Assembly: GCA_003694225.1 (NCBI GenBank)
Contig: RFKT01000079.1
Span: forward strand, 1 to 12,966
From: Candidatus Dadabacteria bacterium
Lineage (GTDB): Bacteria; Bdellovibrionota_C; UBA2361; J135
Length of the DNA: 12,966 nt
Direction of reading: 5' to 3'
A model generated the notes under the pieces. It was not told the origin of the DNA. It worked only from the letters and a program-made list of their open reading frames with translations, and ran no database searches. How positions within the stretch are numbered: the first letter of the stretch is position 1; each line of letters starts with the position of its first letter. The translations under genes and the position numbers were made by a program. This document shows, one piece after another, positions 1 to 7,005 of the stretch.

Positions 1-166
1 AACTCACTTTTATCCCTTTGCAGGATATTTATGTAAGAGGGTGTAATTAAACATAAATCATAGAAAAGGTAAACACTTCACCATAAAATCCTGCCAGAGC
101 GGGAAATATACACTTTTGTCGTACAAGTAATCAACAGCCAGTCAAGAGGGCGATATTCACTTTTGT
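1..166. repeat. Repeat-bearing intergenic region downstream of prs
   Basis: This gap downstream of prs carries repeated sequence and no convincing gene. Two 21-bp direct repeats, at 99-119 and 146-166, match at 17 of 21 positions. Read on the minus strand, both begin ACAAAAGTG(A/T)ATAT. A weaker copy lies at 62-82 (TGAAGTGTTTACC on the minus strand), and AAAAGTGAG recurs at the window edge. An imperfect inverted repeat (GCAGGATATTTAT at 20-32 against ATAAAATCCTGC at 83-94) encloses about 50 bp. Several short repeats near a boundary are known from ends of IS21-family elements, where transposase binds. They could equally be an operator cluster for the next minus-strand gene. A GTG at 7-5 with an AAAGGGA box at 19-13 on the minus strand could start that next gene, but too little is visible. 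I see no clear rho-independent terminator for prs. Confidence 0.5.
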
Positions 167-167
167 T

Positions 168-1112
168 TTAAGCAAATAGGCTGCTTACAGAATCATCGTT
201 GTGAATTTTGTTAATCGCCTCAGCAAAGAGTGGCGCAACAGATAACACCTTAAATTTCTTGCCTTTTTTGGGGGCAGTGGTAGCAATAGTATCAGTTACA
301 ACCACCTCTTCTATTACAGATTCTTCAAGCCTCTCTATTGCATTAGCAGATAGTACAGGGTGAACACAGGCAGCAACTACTCCTTTGGCCCCTTCATCAA
401 GGAGCGTTTCTGCTGCTTTTATAAGGGTTCCCCCAGTATCAACCATGTCATCTACGATTATGCAGACGTTGTCCTTGACTTCTCCAACAACCCTCATTCC
501 TGCAACCTCATTATGCTTTACACGTCTTTTATCAATAAGAGCTATACCGGTATTGCCTAACCGTGTAGCAAAGAGTCTCGCCCGCTCCATGCCTCCCATA
601 TCTGGTGAGACTATAGTTATGTTGTCACTTCCGTATTTCTCATGAAGATAAGGGTACATAATGGGCAGTGCCATAAGGTTATCAACCGGGATATCAAAGA
701 ATCCCATAATCTGCCCTGCATGCAGATCCATCGTAAGGATTCTGTGTGCTCCAGCGACCGTTAAAAGATTTGCCACTAATTTAGCCGTAATAGGAACTCT
801 CGGCTTAAGCTTTCTGTCCTGTCTAGCATAGCCAAAATAAGGCATTACAGCGGTTATCCTCCACGCTGAGGCCCTTTTCAGGGCATCAATCATAATCAGA
901 AGCTCCATAAGGTGATCATTTCCCGGTGTGGATGTACTCTGTACTATAAAGACGTCCCTACCTCTAACGTTATCCCCGATATCAACAGAGAGCTCGCCAT
1001 CGCTAAAGCGGATAATTTCACACCTTCCAAGCTCTACCCCTAACTGCTCACAGATAGCAGATGTAAAAGAGGGATTGGACCTCCCTGAAAAGATTGTAAT
1101 TGACCTGTTCAA
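168..1112 (-). CDS. prs: Ribose-phosphate pyrophosphokinase (PRPP synthase)
   Basis: The 314-residue product makes 5-phosphoribosyl-1-diphosphate (PRPP) from ribose 5-phosphate and ATP in the cytoplasm, feeding purine, pyrimidine, histidine, tryptophan and NAD synthesis. Family signatures are all in place: FSDGE (36-40), PYFGYARQDRK (91-101), DLHAGQ (129-134), VSPDMGG (168-174), the KRR of the flexible loop (195-197) and the PRPP-binding VDDMVDTGGT (220-229). The length is normal for class I bacterial enzymes. The start codon is TTG (1112-1110); there is no ATG nearby in frame, and the family's N-terminus fits this start. A purine-rich GCAGGGCAG lies upstream. tRNA-Gln sits 131 bp upstream on the same strand, so prs may be co-transcribed with it. 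Family identification is certain; the exact start is less so. Confidence 0.97.
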   Translation of the reverse strand: MNRSITIFSGRSNPSFTSAICEQLGVELGRCEIIRFSDGELSVDIGDNVRGRDVFIVQSTSTPGNDHLMELLIMIDALKRASAWRITAVMPYFGYARQDRKLKPRVPITAKLVANLLTVAGAHRILTMDLHAGQIMGFFDIPVDNLMALPIMYPYLHEKYGSDNITIVSPDMGGMERARLFATRLGNTGIALIDKRRVKHNEVAGMRVVGEVKDNVCIIVDDMVDTGGTLIKAAETLLDEGAKGVVAACVHPVLSANAIERLEESVIEEVVVTDTIATTAPKKGKKFKVLSVAPLFAEAINKIHNDDSVSSLFA

Positions 1113-1243
1113 TTGAATCTGCCCTGCATTTATCTCGGGTTGATAATAAGCCTTTTGAGTTTTTTACTCAATCAAGCGACTAATTTCAACCCATTCTATA
1201 TTCATTTCTCCGACAGGTGCCTAATACCCTCCACTAAAATCCG

Positions 1244-1315
1244 CTGGCCGGGCAGGATTCGAACCTGCGAATGCCGGGACCAAAACCCGGTGCCTTACCG
1301 CTTGGCTACCGGCCA
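1244..1315 (-). tRNA. tRNA-Gln (anticodon TTG)
   Basis: The minus strand folds into a complete 72-nt cloverleaf. The acceptor stem is TGGCCGG/CCGGCCA, the D stem is GCC/GGC around AAGCGGTAA, the anticodon stem is CCGGG/CCCGG, and the T arm is GCAGG-TTCGAAT-CCTGC. The anticodon loop is TTTTGGT, giving TTG, which reads CAA glutamine codons. The discriminator base is G, as usual for tRNA-Gln. The 3' CCA is not encoded (the genome continues CGG), so it must be added by the CCA-adding enzyme. The variable loop is short (CATTC), class I. The gene lies upstream of prs on the same strand. Confidence 0.96.
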
Positions 1316-1344
1316 TTATTTGCATAATGCAGCTGTCTGCCTAA

Positions 1345-1374
1345 ACTATATCAAAATACCCCTTCCATCAACAA
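1345..1374 (-). promoter_or_regulatory. Putative sigma-70-type promoter of tRNA-Gln (and prs)
   Basis: On the minus strand a -35-like TTGTTG (1374-1369) is separated by 18 bp from a -10-like TATAGT (1350-1345). Transcription would start near 1338, about 23 nt before the tRNA 5' end. An 11-bp stretch including this -35 (TTGTTGATGGA) recurs at 5280-5270, also next to a candidate promoter. This is a match by eye only. Confidence 0.45.
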
Positions 1375-1467
1375 GATAGCTCAAGCACTATTTATATTAT
1401 GGAATCCGCAAAAGAGTGGGAATTATAATACAAAGATTTCTATTCTTATTTAGTATGAGATAGAGTG

Positions 1468-1496
1468 CTGAAAATCATGTCCAAGCTTTATATGAT
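1468..1496 (+). promoter_or_regulatory. Putative promoter of suhB-like gene, predicting a leaderless mRNA
   Basis: CTGAAA (1468-1473), 17 bp, then TATGAT (1491-1496) resembles a sigma-70 promoter. The -10 hexamer ends only 8 bp before the ATG at 1505, so the transcript would begin at or within a couple of bases of the start codon. No Shine-Dalgarno sequence is visible before that ATG, which agrees with leaderless translation. This is inferred from sequence match only. Confidence 0.35.
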
Positions 1497-1504
1497 AGTT
1501 TCCT

Positions 1505-2347
1505 ATGAAGATTGCAAGTGAAGAGATCTTAGAAACTGCCATAGGTGCCTGTGTAGAAGCATCTTGTATGCTAAAAGAGAGGTTCTCTTCAAAGGGCTTT
1601 AAGACTTCGTGTAAATCCAGCCGAGCTGATCTTGTGACAACCTGTGATCTAGAGTCTGAAAAAATGATTGTGGAGGCTATATCAAAGAGGTATCCAAATC
1701 ATGCAATACTCACGGAGGAAACAGCTTGCGACCTTGAAGAGCTTGATTTTAATGCTCCCCTTTGGATTATTGATCCGCTAGACGGCACCGTAAACTACGC
1801 TCACGGTATCCCCTACTATGCCATCTCTGTGGGTTTTATGGTCGAAGGTTCTGTAATTGTCGGCGTGGTACATATACCAACCACTGGAGTTACCTATACT
1901 GCTATAAAGGGCAGGGGTGCTTTCAAAAAGGGAGAAAGGATATACGTCAGCGATACTGAGACATTAGCCAAAGCAGTTATTGCAACAGGATTCCCTTATA
2001 AAAGGGACGAGGAAACGATAGAAGAAGTGTCAAACTCTGTTAAATCTATGCTTCGAGAAGTGGGGGGAATCCGCAGATTTGGCGCCGCAGCCTTAGATCT
2101 GTGCTGGGTGGCTGAAGGGGTGATAGATGGCTTTTATGAGGCGTATTTAAATCCTTGGGATATAGCGGCAGGCGGCCTTATAGTTAGAGAGGCAGGAGGG
2201 AAGGTATGCACCCTAAAACCAAGTCCTAAACCTCTCCCGGAGGACCTTAAATGCACCGGCTACTTAGCAGCTACCCCCGCCATCGCAGATCCCCTCGCCA
2301 GCTGGTGCCAGGCTCCAAGAAAAAAGCGCGAAAATGGCAGCGGCTAG
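1505..2347 (+). CDS. suhB: Inositol monophosphatase family protein (SuhB-like)
   Basis: This 280-residue cytoplasmic protein belongs to the Mg2+-dependent, lithium-sensitive inositol monophosphatase family. The family hydrolyses myo-inositol phosphates and related sugar or nucleotide monophosphates; E. coli SuhB also acts in rRNA transcription complexes. The metal-binding motifs are intact: LTEET (69-73, Glu71/Glu72), the hallmark IIDPLDGTVNY (88-98, Asp90 and Asp93) and NPWDIAAGG (216-224, Asp219). Asp90, Asp93 and Asp219 are the usual metal ligands. The chosen ATG gives a typical N-terminus; no Shine-Dalgarno box precedes it and a promoter-like -10 lies directly upstream. The C-terminal tail after about residue 262 is basic and not conserved in the family. 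Family assignment is firm, but the true substrate cannot be told: inositol phosphate, histidinol phosphate and PAP phosphatases share this fold. Confidence 0.93.
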   Translation: MKIASEEILETAIGACVEASCMLKERFSSKGFKTSCKSSRADLVTTCDLESEKMIVEAISKRYPNHAILTEETACDLEELDFNAPLWIIDPLDGTVNYAHGIPYYAISVGFMVEGSVIVGVVHIPTTGVTYTAIKGRGAFKKGERIYVSDTETLAKAVIATGFPYKRDEETIEEVSNSVKSMLREVGGIRRFGAAALDLCWVAEGVIDGFYEAYLNPWDIAAGGLIVREAGGKVCTLKPSPKPLPEDLKCTGYLAATPAIADPLASWCQAPRKKRENGSG

Positions 2348-2367
2348 GAATAGTAACTACTTGAATC

Positions 2368-2385
2368 TAAAGCATTAAAGCTTTA
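2368..2385. terminator. Weak hairpin between convergent suhB-like gene and psd
   Basis: TAAAGC (2368-2373) and GCTTTA (2380-2385) form a 6-bp, AT-rich stem with a 6-nt loop in the 64-bp gap between two converging genes. It could help end transcription from both sides, but the stem is weak and no clean T-tract follows. Low confidence. Confidence 0.22.
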
Positions 2386-2411
2386 AGTCCGTTAAAGCAT
2401 CCAGAGGGTAT

Positions 2412-3251
2412 TTAGGCTATCCTAAGGCCGTATCTGACCTTCATACCTGAGCTCAGAAAACGTGCCCGAGAGGATGGAATGGTGCTATCCTCAAATAGTA
2501 AAACAACGGTTGAGCCTAAGTTAAATGTAGCTAGCCTCTCTCCTACACCTATCTCATAGGGAGGATTAAGTGTCACAGACGTTACACGCCTTTTAGCCAG
2601 AAGATTTGTCTTTAACGGCGCATATTTAACAGATATGCTTCCTACATTAAATGCGCCTACTTTCACCACAGCTACACTACCATATTTGCTCTCTATTAGA
2701 GTAATAACCCTTTCATTCATAAAATAAATTCCATCTATCAGCCCTATCCAGAAATCATTTACAGGGAAAAGGGTTCCGGGAATATAAATATAACCTCCTA
2801 TTTTGCCTGACAGAGGCGAGTGGACATGGTGATAGTCGCCGGGTGCCAAATAAAAATTAAAGTAAAATCCATCTTGGAAAAGCCTCCATTTCTCGTCTCC
2901 TTCAAAAAGCCCCTTCAAAGAGAATTCTTTTCCTTTTACTTCGGCAAATCTCCCCTCAGATACCTTCCCAAAAGACTTTAGCAACCCATCTACAGGGGCA
3001 ACAATATCTCCCTCTATCTCTCGTGCTCCAGCCTTTAGATTTCTCGTAAAAAACGCATTGAAGGTCGCATAACCTTCAAGGTCCTTCTCTGCCTCATCCA
3101 TATTCACTCTATAGATGCGGCAAAATGACTTCAAAACAAAGAGAAGCACTAGTTTGGGAATACGCAATCTTGCAACAGCACCTACAATTGCACTTGGCAA
3201 ATTCAATGCTATAAAAAGGAGGGGTCTTTTAAGCTTTCCACACAAATCCAT
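2412..3251 (-). CDS. psd: Phosphatidylserine decarboxylase proenzyme
   Basis: The 279-residue proenzyme converts phosphatidylserine to phosphatidylethanolamine on the inner face of the cytoplasmic membrane. It is of the longer E. coli (PSD-B) type. NLGST (244-248) is the self-cleavage site: cutting between Gly246 and Ser247 produces the pyruvoyl group of the small alpha chain. The Asp and His of the proposed self-processing triad are present as PVDG (Asp88) and DYHHVH (139-144, His144). Alignment from memory with E. coli Psd extends through YRVNMDEAE, the TFNAFF segment and the NERV segment (179-182). The N-terminal 45 residues are hydrophobic and basic, as expected for membrane attachment. 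The gene follows the antiporter gene after 37 bp on the same strand, so the two probably form an operon. GAGGG sits rather close to the ATG (3 nt). Confidence 0.96.
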   Translation of the reverse strand: MDLCGKLKRPLLFIALNLPSAIVGAVARLRIPKLVLLFVLKSFCRIYRVNMDEAEKDLEGYATFNAFFTRNLKAGAREIEGDIVAPVDGLLKSFGKVSEGRFAEVKGKEFSLKGLFEGDEKWRLFQDGFYFNFYLAPGDYHHVHSPLSGKIGGYIYIPGTLFPVNDFWIGLIDGIYFMNERVITLIESKYGSVAVVKVGAFNVGSISVKYAPLKTNLLAKRRVTSVTLNPPYEIGVGERLATFNLGSTVVLLFEDSTIPSSRARFLSSGMKVRYGLRIA

Positions 3252-3288
3252 CTACCCTCTTAAAAGCAAATGGCTATAACTCATTTGA

Positions 3289-5211
3289 TCAGCCAAATAA
3301 AATCCCTATATCCTCTAAGCTTCTCACCGATCCTATAACAGCCACCTCATCTCCCATCCTAAGCCTCGTATACCCGTGAGAGAGCACAAGCTGTCCTCTT
3401 CTCTTTACAGATAGCACAAGACAATCTGAAGGTAGCCTTAAATCTCTCAAAGGAAGCCCATGAAGGTCCTCATTTCTTACGACAAACTCTACAACATCTT
3501 TATTGGCTTCTTGGCCAAGGAGCAAAGATGCGGCAGAGGGGGATCTTACAAAATGATCTAAGAGATTGACCATAGCAGTTGCAGGATCGACAATCAACAC
3601 GCCTAACTCATAAAACTTATTTGCCAAAGTCCTATCGCTAAGAATCGTCACTATATGCCTAATCCCATACTGCTCATATACCATCTCACATACTTGGTAG
3701 TTGGTCTCATCATCCATCATAGCAATAACACCATCCACATGCCCAATTTCCAACTGATCAAACAAATTATTCTCAAAGTCATGGAGCAGCCGTACATCAA
3801 CAGCCATACCAGTAGCAGTGCTATAAAACCTTTCGCTGTTGGTCACCACGATTGACCTCCAGCCGTGCTCATTTAGCTGATTAGCTAGGGCTAATGCCTG
3901 ATTATCTATTCCGAAAATAAGAGCTACAGAATCCTGTGACTCTCTCTTCAACTCTTTTTTTCGTTTCCTAGATTCTCCAGAAAGCTTTAATGCAATCTTA
4001 AAAAAGCTGGGGCCTATAAGGGTATTTACAACTATGACACCGATAATCAAAGTGGAAAAATCCCCTCCCCAATTAGGAAATGTTGCCTCTACTTCTTTTG
4101 CCAAGCTGAGACTTATTCCAGCTTGGGTAATAAAACTCAATCCTAATAAACTAGAATGCTTAAGGCTTGAGCCAGCTAAAACCAATCCGGCAAAACTCCC
4201 TATATACATCCCTACAAATCTTGCTCCTATAAGCACTAAGACAGCCACCCATGTTTCCTCGAGTAGATCAATCCTCAGACTCACTCCTATAGCCGTAAAG
4301 AAAAGCATAAATATAAGAGGGGAAGCATGCTCCAACAGATGTATAAACTCAGCCCTGTACTTCGTAAAATTAGTCAGAGAAAAACCCGCTACCATGCATA
4401 TAAGAAGCGGCTCAGAAAAAAAACTGATAGGCATACCACCCCAATTTTCATGGGAAGATATTTGAGAAAGCGAAAAAACCCCATAACCTATTAAAAATAC
4501 AATTGTTGATTGAAGCGTTGCATGTAATCTCAGGCCAAAGAGCAACTTTAAGATCCATGCCAAAATGAATCCGACCACCACATTGATTAAAAGCTCAGTG
4601 ATGAGAAAGACAATAAAGGATATGCCTTCTACAGCCCCTGTTATAAGAAGCTCAGAGATAGCTTCACCGCATGCAAACACAACTATTACAACAGCATCCA
4701 TCAATATTGTTACGCCAAGGGCAGTTTGAGTAAAAGAGCCTCTTGCCCTCTGCTCCCGAATCACAGCTATCGCAGTTGAAGGTGATATGGCCGTTAAGAT
4801 TATGCCAGCTAAAAGCGCACATGCGGCTATCTCCCTTAATCTCATTTCAGCCACAAAAGGGATGGTGTCAGATACAAAAATAAACGCTGTAAATGAGATT
4901 GGGATGACAAATATTATTATTCCCAATATCACCTTAAAAATTGCACCCAATCTATGTCGAATCTCTGCAAACCTAACTTCACCTCCTGCAGCAAACGCAA
5001 TAAAGGGAAGACACATAGCGTCAATAAAGCGAAGTCCGCTTACGGCCCCCTCATCCAGCATACCAAGAACATAAGGACCTGCTATAACTCCAGTGACAAT
5101 AAAACCACTAATTAGTGGAAGACCGTAAAAGGTTGAATGCCTGCCGATCTCCCGAGCTGCCAGCAAGATAATAAAAAACGCCAATACAGCGGCAAGAAAG
5201 TCTATCGCCAT
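3289..5211 (-). CDS. CPA2-type monovalent cation/proton antiporter with C-terminal RCK (TrkA-N/TrkA-C) domains
   Basis: This 640-residue inner-membrane protein has three parts. Residues 1 to about 410 form a Na+/H+-exchanger-type membrane domain with about 12-13 hydrophobic segments. A very basic linker (SRKRKKELKR, 414-423) then leads to a TrkA-N/RCK domain at about 428-550 and a TrkA-C domain at about 568-640. Typical CPA elements are ISPSTAIAV (142-150) and Asp172 in TILMDAVV, likely the ion-binding aspartate of the transport core; a single Asp preceded by Met suggests the electroneutral rather than the DD electrogenic type (inference). RCK domains commonly gate K+ or Na+ flux through nucleotides. 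Here the nucleotide-binding glycine motif is degenerate (IFGIDNQALA, 432-441), so the ligand is doubtful. KefB/KefC and plant KEA/CHX proteins are relatives. psd lies 37 bp downstream. K+ versus Na+ cannot be decided. Confidence 0.92.
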   Translation of the reverse strand: MAIDFLAAVLAFFIILLAAREIGRHSTFYGLPLISGFIVTGVIAGPYVLGMLDEGAVSGLRFIDAMCLPFIAFAAGGEVRFAEIRHRLGAIFKVILGIIIFVIPISFTAFIFVSDTIPFVAEMRLREIAACALLAGIILTAISPSTAIAVIREQRARGSFTQTALGVTILMDAVVIVVFACGEAISELLITGAVEGISFIVFLITELLINVVVGFILAWILKLLFGLRLHATLQSTIVFLIGYGVFSLSQISSHENWGGMPISFFSEPLLICMVAGFSLTNFTKYRAEFIHLLEHASPLIFMLFFTAIGVSLRIDLLEETWVAVLVLIGARFVGMYIGSFAGLVLAGSSLKHSSLLGLSFITQAGISLSLAKEVEATFPNWGGDFSTLIIGVIVVNTLIGPSFFKIALKLSGESRKRKKELKRESQDSVALIFGIDNQALALANQLNEHGWRSIVVTNSERFYSTATGMAVDVRLLHDFENNLFDQLEIGHVDGVIAMMDDETNYQVCEMVYEQYGIRHIVTILSDRTLANKFYELGVLIVDPATAMVNLLDHFVRSPSAASLLLGQEANKDVVEFVVRNEDLHGLPLRDLRLPSDCLVLSVKRRGQLVLSHGYTRLRMGDEVAVIGSVRSLEDIGILFG

Positions 5212-5249
5212 AAGTTGTGTCCTATCTCATTTAATTGCGATAGTTACAG

Positions 5250-5277
5250 GCTATACCGTTAAGGACATATCCATCAA
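5250..5277 (-). promoter_or_regulatory. Putative promoter of the antiporter-psd operon
   Basis: On the minus strand TTGATG (5277-5272), 16 bp, then TATAGC (5255-5250) resembles a sigma-70 promoter, giving a 5' leader of about 30 nt before the ATG at 5211. A weak AGGA lies about 9 nt before that ATG. The surrounding TTGTTGATGGA also occurs at the tRNA-Gln promoter. Confidence 0.4.
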
Positions 5278-5362
5278 CAATAAAAATAGCGCTACTGAAC
5301 TAAAAACCGGATTATTTACTCCATACCGTTTTCCTCCATTAAGGCTTAATAGGGGTTGAATA

Positions 5363-5390
5363 TTGACTTGATTGGACTTATAGAAATAGT
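5363..5390 (+). promoter_or_regulatory. Putative promoter of the BaxI-like gene
   Basis: TTGACT (5363-5368), 16 bp, then AATAGT (5385-5390) is the best sigma-70-like match on the plus strand in the 269-bp divergent gap. It would leave a leader of roughly 85 nt. The rest of this gap shows nothing else that I can support. Confidence 0.35.
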
Positions 5391-5480
5391 GAGAAAAACT
5401 ATGGCTGTTTTGCTTCAGCTTAAAATCCTGTAATCTACGGTCTGACTGAATATAAGCAGTTTTATAGGAGGAGGGTAACC

Positions 5481-6212
5481 ATGAGGACAGCAAACCCAGC
5501 ACTTAATGATAAAGTTTTTGGCAGATATGCCCCAAGGGCTATAGGTGCATCAGAGGTAATGACTCTCGATGGTACAGTCAATAAAGCTTTACTGAGCGCT
5601 TGTATAACAATGGGAGCAGCATGGTGGAGCTTTGCAAATCCACCTATGGCGTCAATGGCGCTGCCTTTAGCTCTCATTGCCTTTGTAGTTGGTATAGTGC
5701 TCAGCTTTAAAAAGGAGTGGGCATCTGTCCTTACTCCTGTATACGCTCTGCTTGAAGGGCTGTTTCTAGGCTCTATCTCACTTATGTTTGAGTCAATTTA
5801 TCCGGGAATAGTTTTTCAAGCTGTCTCTTATACATTCGGAACCCTCTTTGCCCTTCTGCTTGTCTATAAATCAAGATTAATACCAGTAACTCAAAATTTC
5901 AGACTTGGTGTTGCAGCGGCTACAGGCGGCATAGCGTTTGTATACCTCCTGAGCATGGTTTTCAGCCTCTTTGGCGTTCCATTTACTTTCCTCTCTAGTG
6001 CTAGCCCATTATCTATTGGAATATCAATTGTTGTAATTATTGTTGCCGCTCTTAACCTCGTGCTGGATTTTGATTTCATTGAGCAGGGAGCAGCTAGGGG
6101 GGATCTTCCAAAATACATGGAATGGTATGCTGCCTTTGGCCTGTTAGTTACACTAGTATGGTTGTACCTCGAAATTTTAAGGCTACTCGTAAAATTGCAA
6201 TCAAGAGATTAA
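5481..6212 (+). CDS. Bax inhibitor-1/YccA-like integral membrane protein (BaxI_1 type)
   Basis: This 243-residue protein has about seven hydrophobic segments (roughly 36-52, 58-76, 84-103, 111-130, 143-163, 176-196, 213-236). It matches the bacterial BaxI_1 subgroup of the BI-1/TMBIM family. Recognisable features are the short N-terminus with NPAL, the YALLEGLFLG segment (88-97), and the end DFDFIEQGAARGDLPKYMEW (196-215), which carries the Asp196/Asp198 pair. In the related YetJ, acidic residues gate a pH-dependent calcium leak; whether these aspartates do the same is inference. YccA relatives in E. coli interact with the FtsH protease. The start is well supported by AGGAGGAGGG just upstream. 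The next gene begins 10 bp after the stop, so both are likely one transcript. Confidence 0.9.
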   Translation: MRTANPALNDKVFGRYAPRAIGASEVMTLDGTVNKALLSACITMGAAWWSFANPPMASMALPLALIAFVVGIVLSFKKEWASVLTPVYALLEGLFLGSISLMFESIYPGIVFQAVSYTFGTLFALLLVYKSRLIPVTQNFRLGVAAATGGIAFVYLLSMVFSLFGVPFTFLSSASPLSIGISIVVIIVAALNLVLDFDFIEQGAARGDLPKYMEWYAAFGLLVTLVWLYLEILRLLVKLQSRD

Positions 6213-6222
6213 AAGCACAGAA

Positions 6223-6996
6223 ATGCTCAACTTAATGTCTAACACAGCAAGGGTAGGCTTTTCTCCTTCCGCCCTTAGAGGGATATGTGTGTCCATTGCT
6301 ATCTTCTGTAATTGTCATTGTGCTATTGCGCAAGTTCCACCTCCCCAAAGTGAGAGGCTGTCTATTCTAAAACTTAAAGCGGAGATGCTTGAGGCGCGAT
6401 ACAAGGTTAATCCACAAAGTGAAATCAGAGAAGATTTAAGCAAAACCTACAAAAATATTATTGATCTTACCTGCATACTCGGGCTCACATATCAGAGGCA
6501 ATCAAAAGAATGTAAATCAACAGTTGAAAAACTACTAAATATAAATCCACGGAGTGAAACAGCCTTGTGCACTCGCTACGGATTAAACTCTCCACAGTGT
6601 AAAGATGCCTATAAGAAGAAAAACGCGGGGAAGACCATATCCCCATATGAAAGATTAAAGCAATACCTAGAAGAAGGTTCAAAACAGCAGCTACAAAAGA
6701 ATGAAAGAGACAAATTATCTCAACTTGCAGCACAACTGAGTCATTTAAGGGCGAAATATGCACGCACCAAATCCCTACCTATAAAAGCAAAGTTGATCCA
6801 CACTTATGAAGAGATATTAAAAATTGAGTGTCCAAAATCCCAACCCAGATCCCCTCAATGCTCCCTGCACCTTGATGAAGTACTGAAAATATCCCCTTCA
6901 AACAGGGTCGCCTTGTGCATTAAAAGCGGCAAGTGCCCCCCGGAAGCTCCCTCTCGCAAAAAAACTACACAAAGAGACGGCTTAGAAGAGTTTTAA
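6223..6996 (+). CDS. Predicted secreted protein with two copies of a four-cysteine helical module, unknown function
   Basis: I do not recognise this 257-residue protein. Residues 1-36 look like a signal peptide, with a hydrophobic stretch at about 21-35 and an AIA-Q cleavage site (34-37); no lipobox is visible despite several cysteines there. The mature part is an internal duplication. Copy 1 spans about 46-128 and copy 2 about 165-241. They align through L-x(5)-LxA(K/R)Y-type starts, KTYKNII / HTYEEIL, VEKLLNINP / LDEVLKISP, and SETALC / NRVALC. Each copy holds four cysteines: 84, 97, 116, 126 and 203, 213, 232, 238. The central 19-residue spacing is identical in both. A charged, lysine-rich linker joins them. 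The alternating helices recall TPR-type repeats, but that is inference. The gene follows the BaxI-like gene after 10 bp and ends 9 bp from the convergent spoVR. The ATG at 6235 is an alternative start; neither has a strong ribosome-binding site. Confidence 0.82.
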   Translation: MLNLMSNTARVGFSPSALRGICVSIAIFCNCHCAIAQVPPPQSERLSILKLKAEMLEARYKVNPQSEIREDLSKTYKNIIDLTCILGLTYQRQSKECKSTVEKLLNINPRSETALCTRYGLNSPQCKDAYKKKNAGKTISPYERLKQYLEEGSKQQLQKNERDKLSQLAAQLSHLRAKYARTKSLPIKAKLIHTYEEILKIECPKSQPRSPQCSLHLDEVLKISPSNRVALCIKSGKCPPEAPSRKKTTQRDGLEEF

Positions 6997-7005
6997 TCAC
7001 CCCTA

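Noticed and set aside
1155..1171. TTGAGT...ACTCAA hairpin between tRNA-Gln and prs
   Set aside because: Its six-base AT-rich stem and homopolymer loop have no T-tract after them on the minus strand, so a terminator or attenuator call is not justified.
1321..1331. TGCATAATGCA palindrome upstream of tRNA-Gln
   Set aside because: It is a single 11-bp palindrome between promoter and tRNA with no second copy; too little for an operator call.
1113..1379. Plus-strand 88-codon open frame across the tRNA-Gln gene
   Set aside because: It reads antisense through a perfect tRNA, has no ribosome-binding site and no recognisable protein features.
5251..5502. Minus-strand 83-codon open frame in the antiporter/BaxI gap
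   Set aside because: It would start inside the BaxI-like gene, overlap the candidate promoters, and shows no family features or ribosome-binding site; most likely chance.
6223..6330. Lipoprotein signal for the duplicated cysteine protein
   Set aside because: The cysteines in the signal region are not preceded by a lipobox; the AIA-Q site fits ordinary signal peptidase I better.
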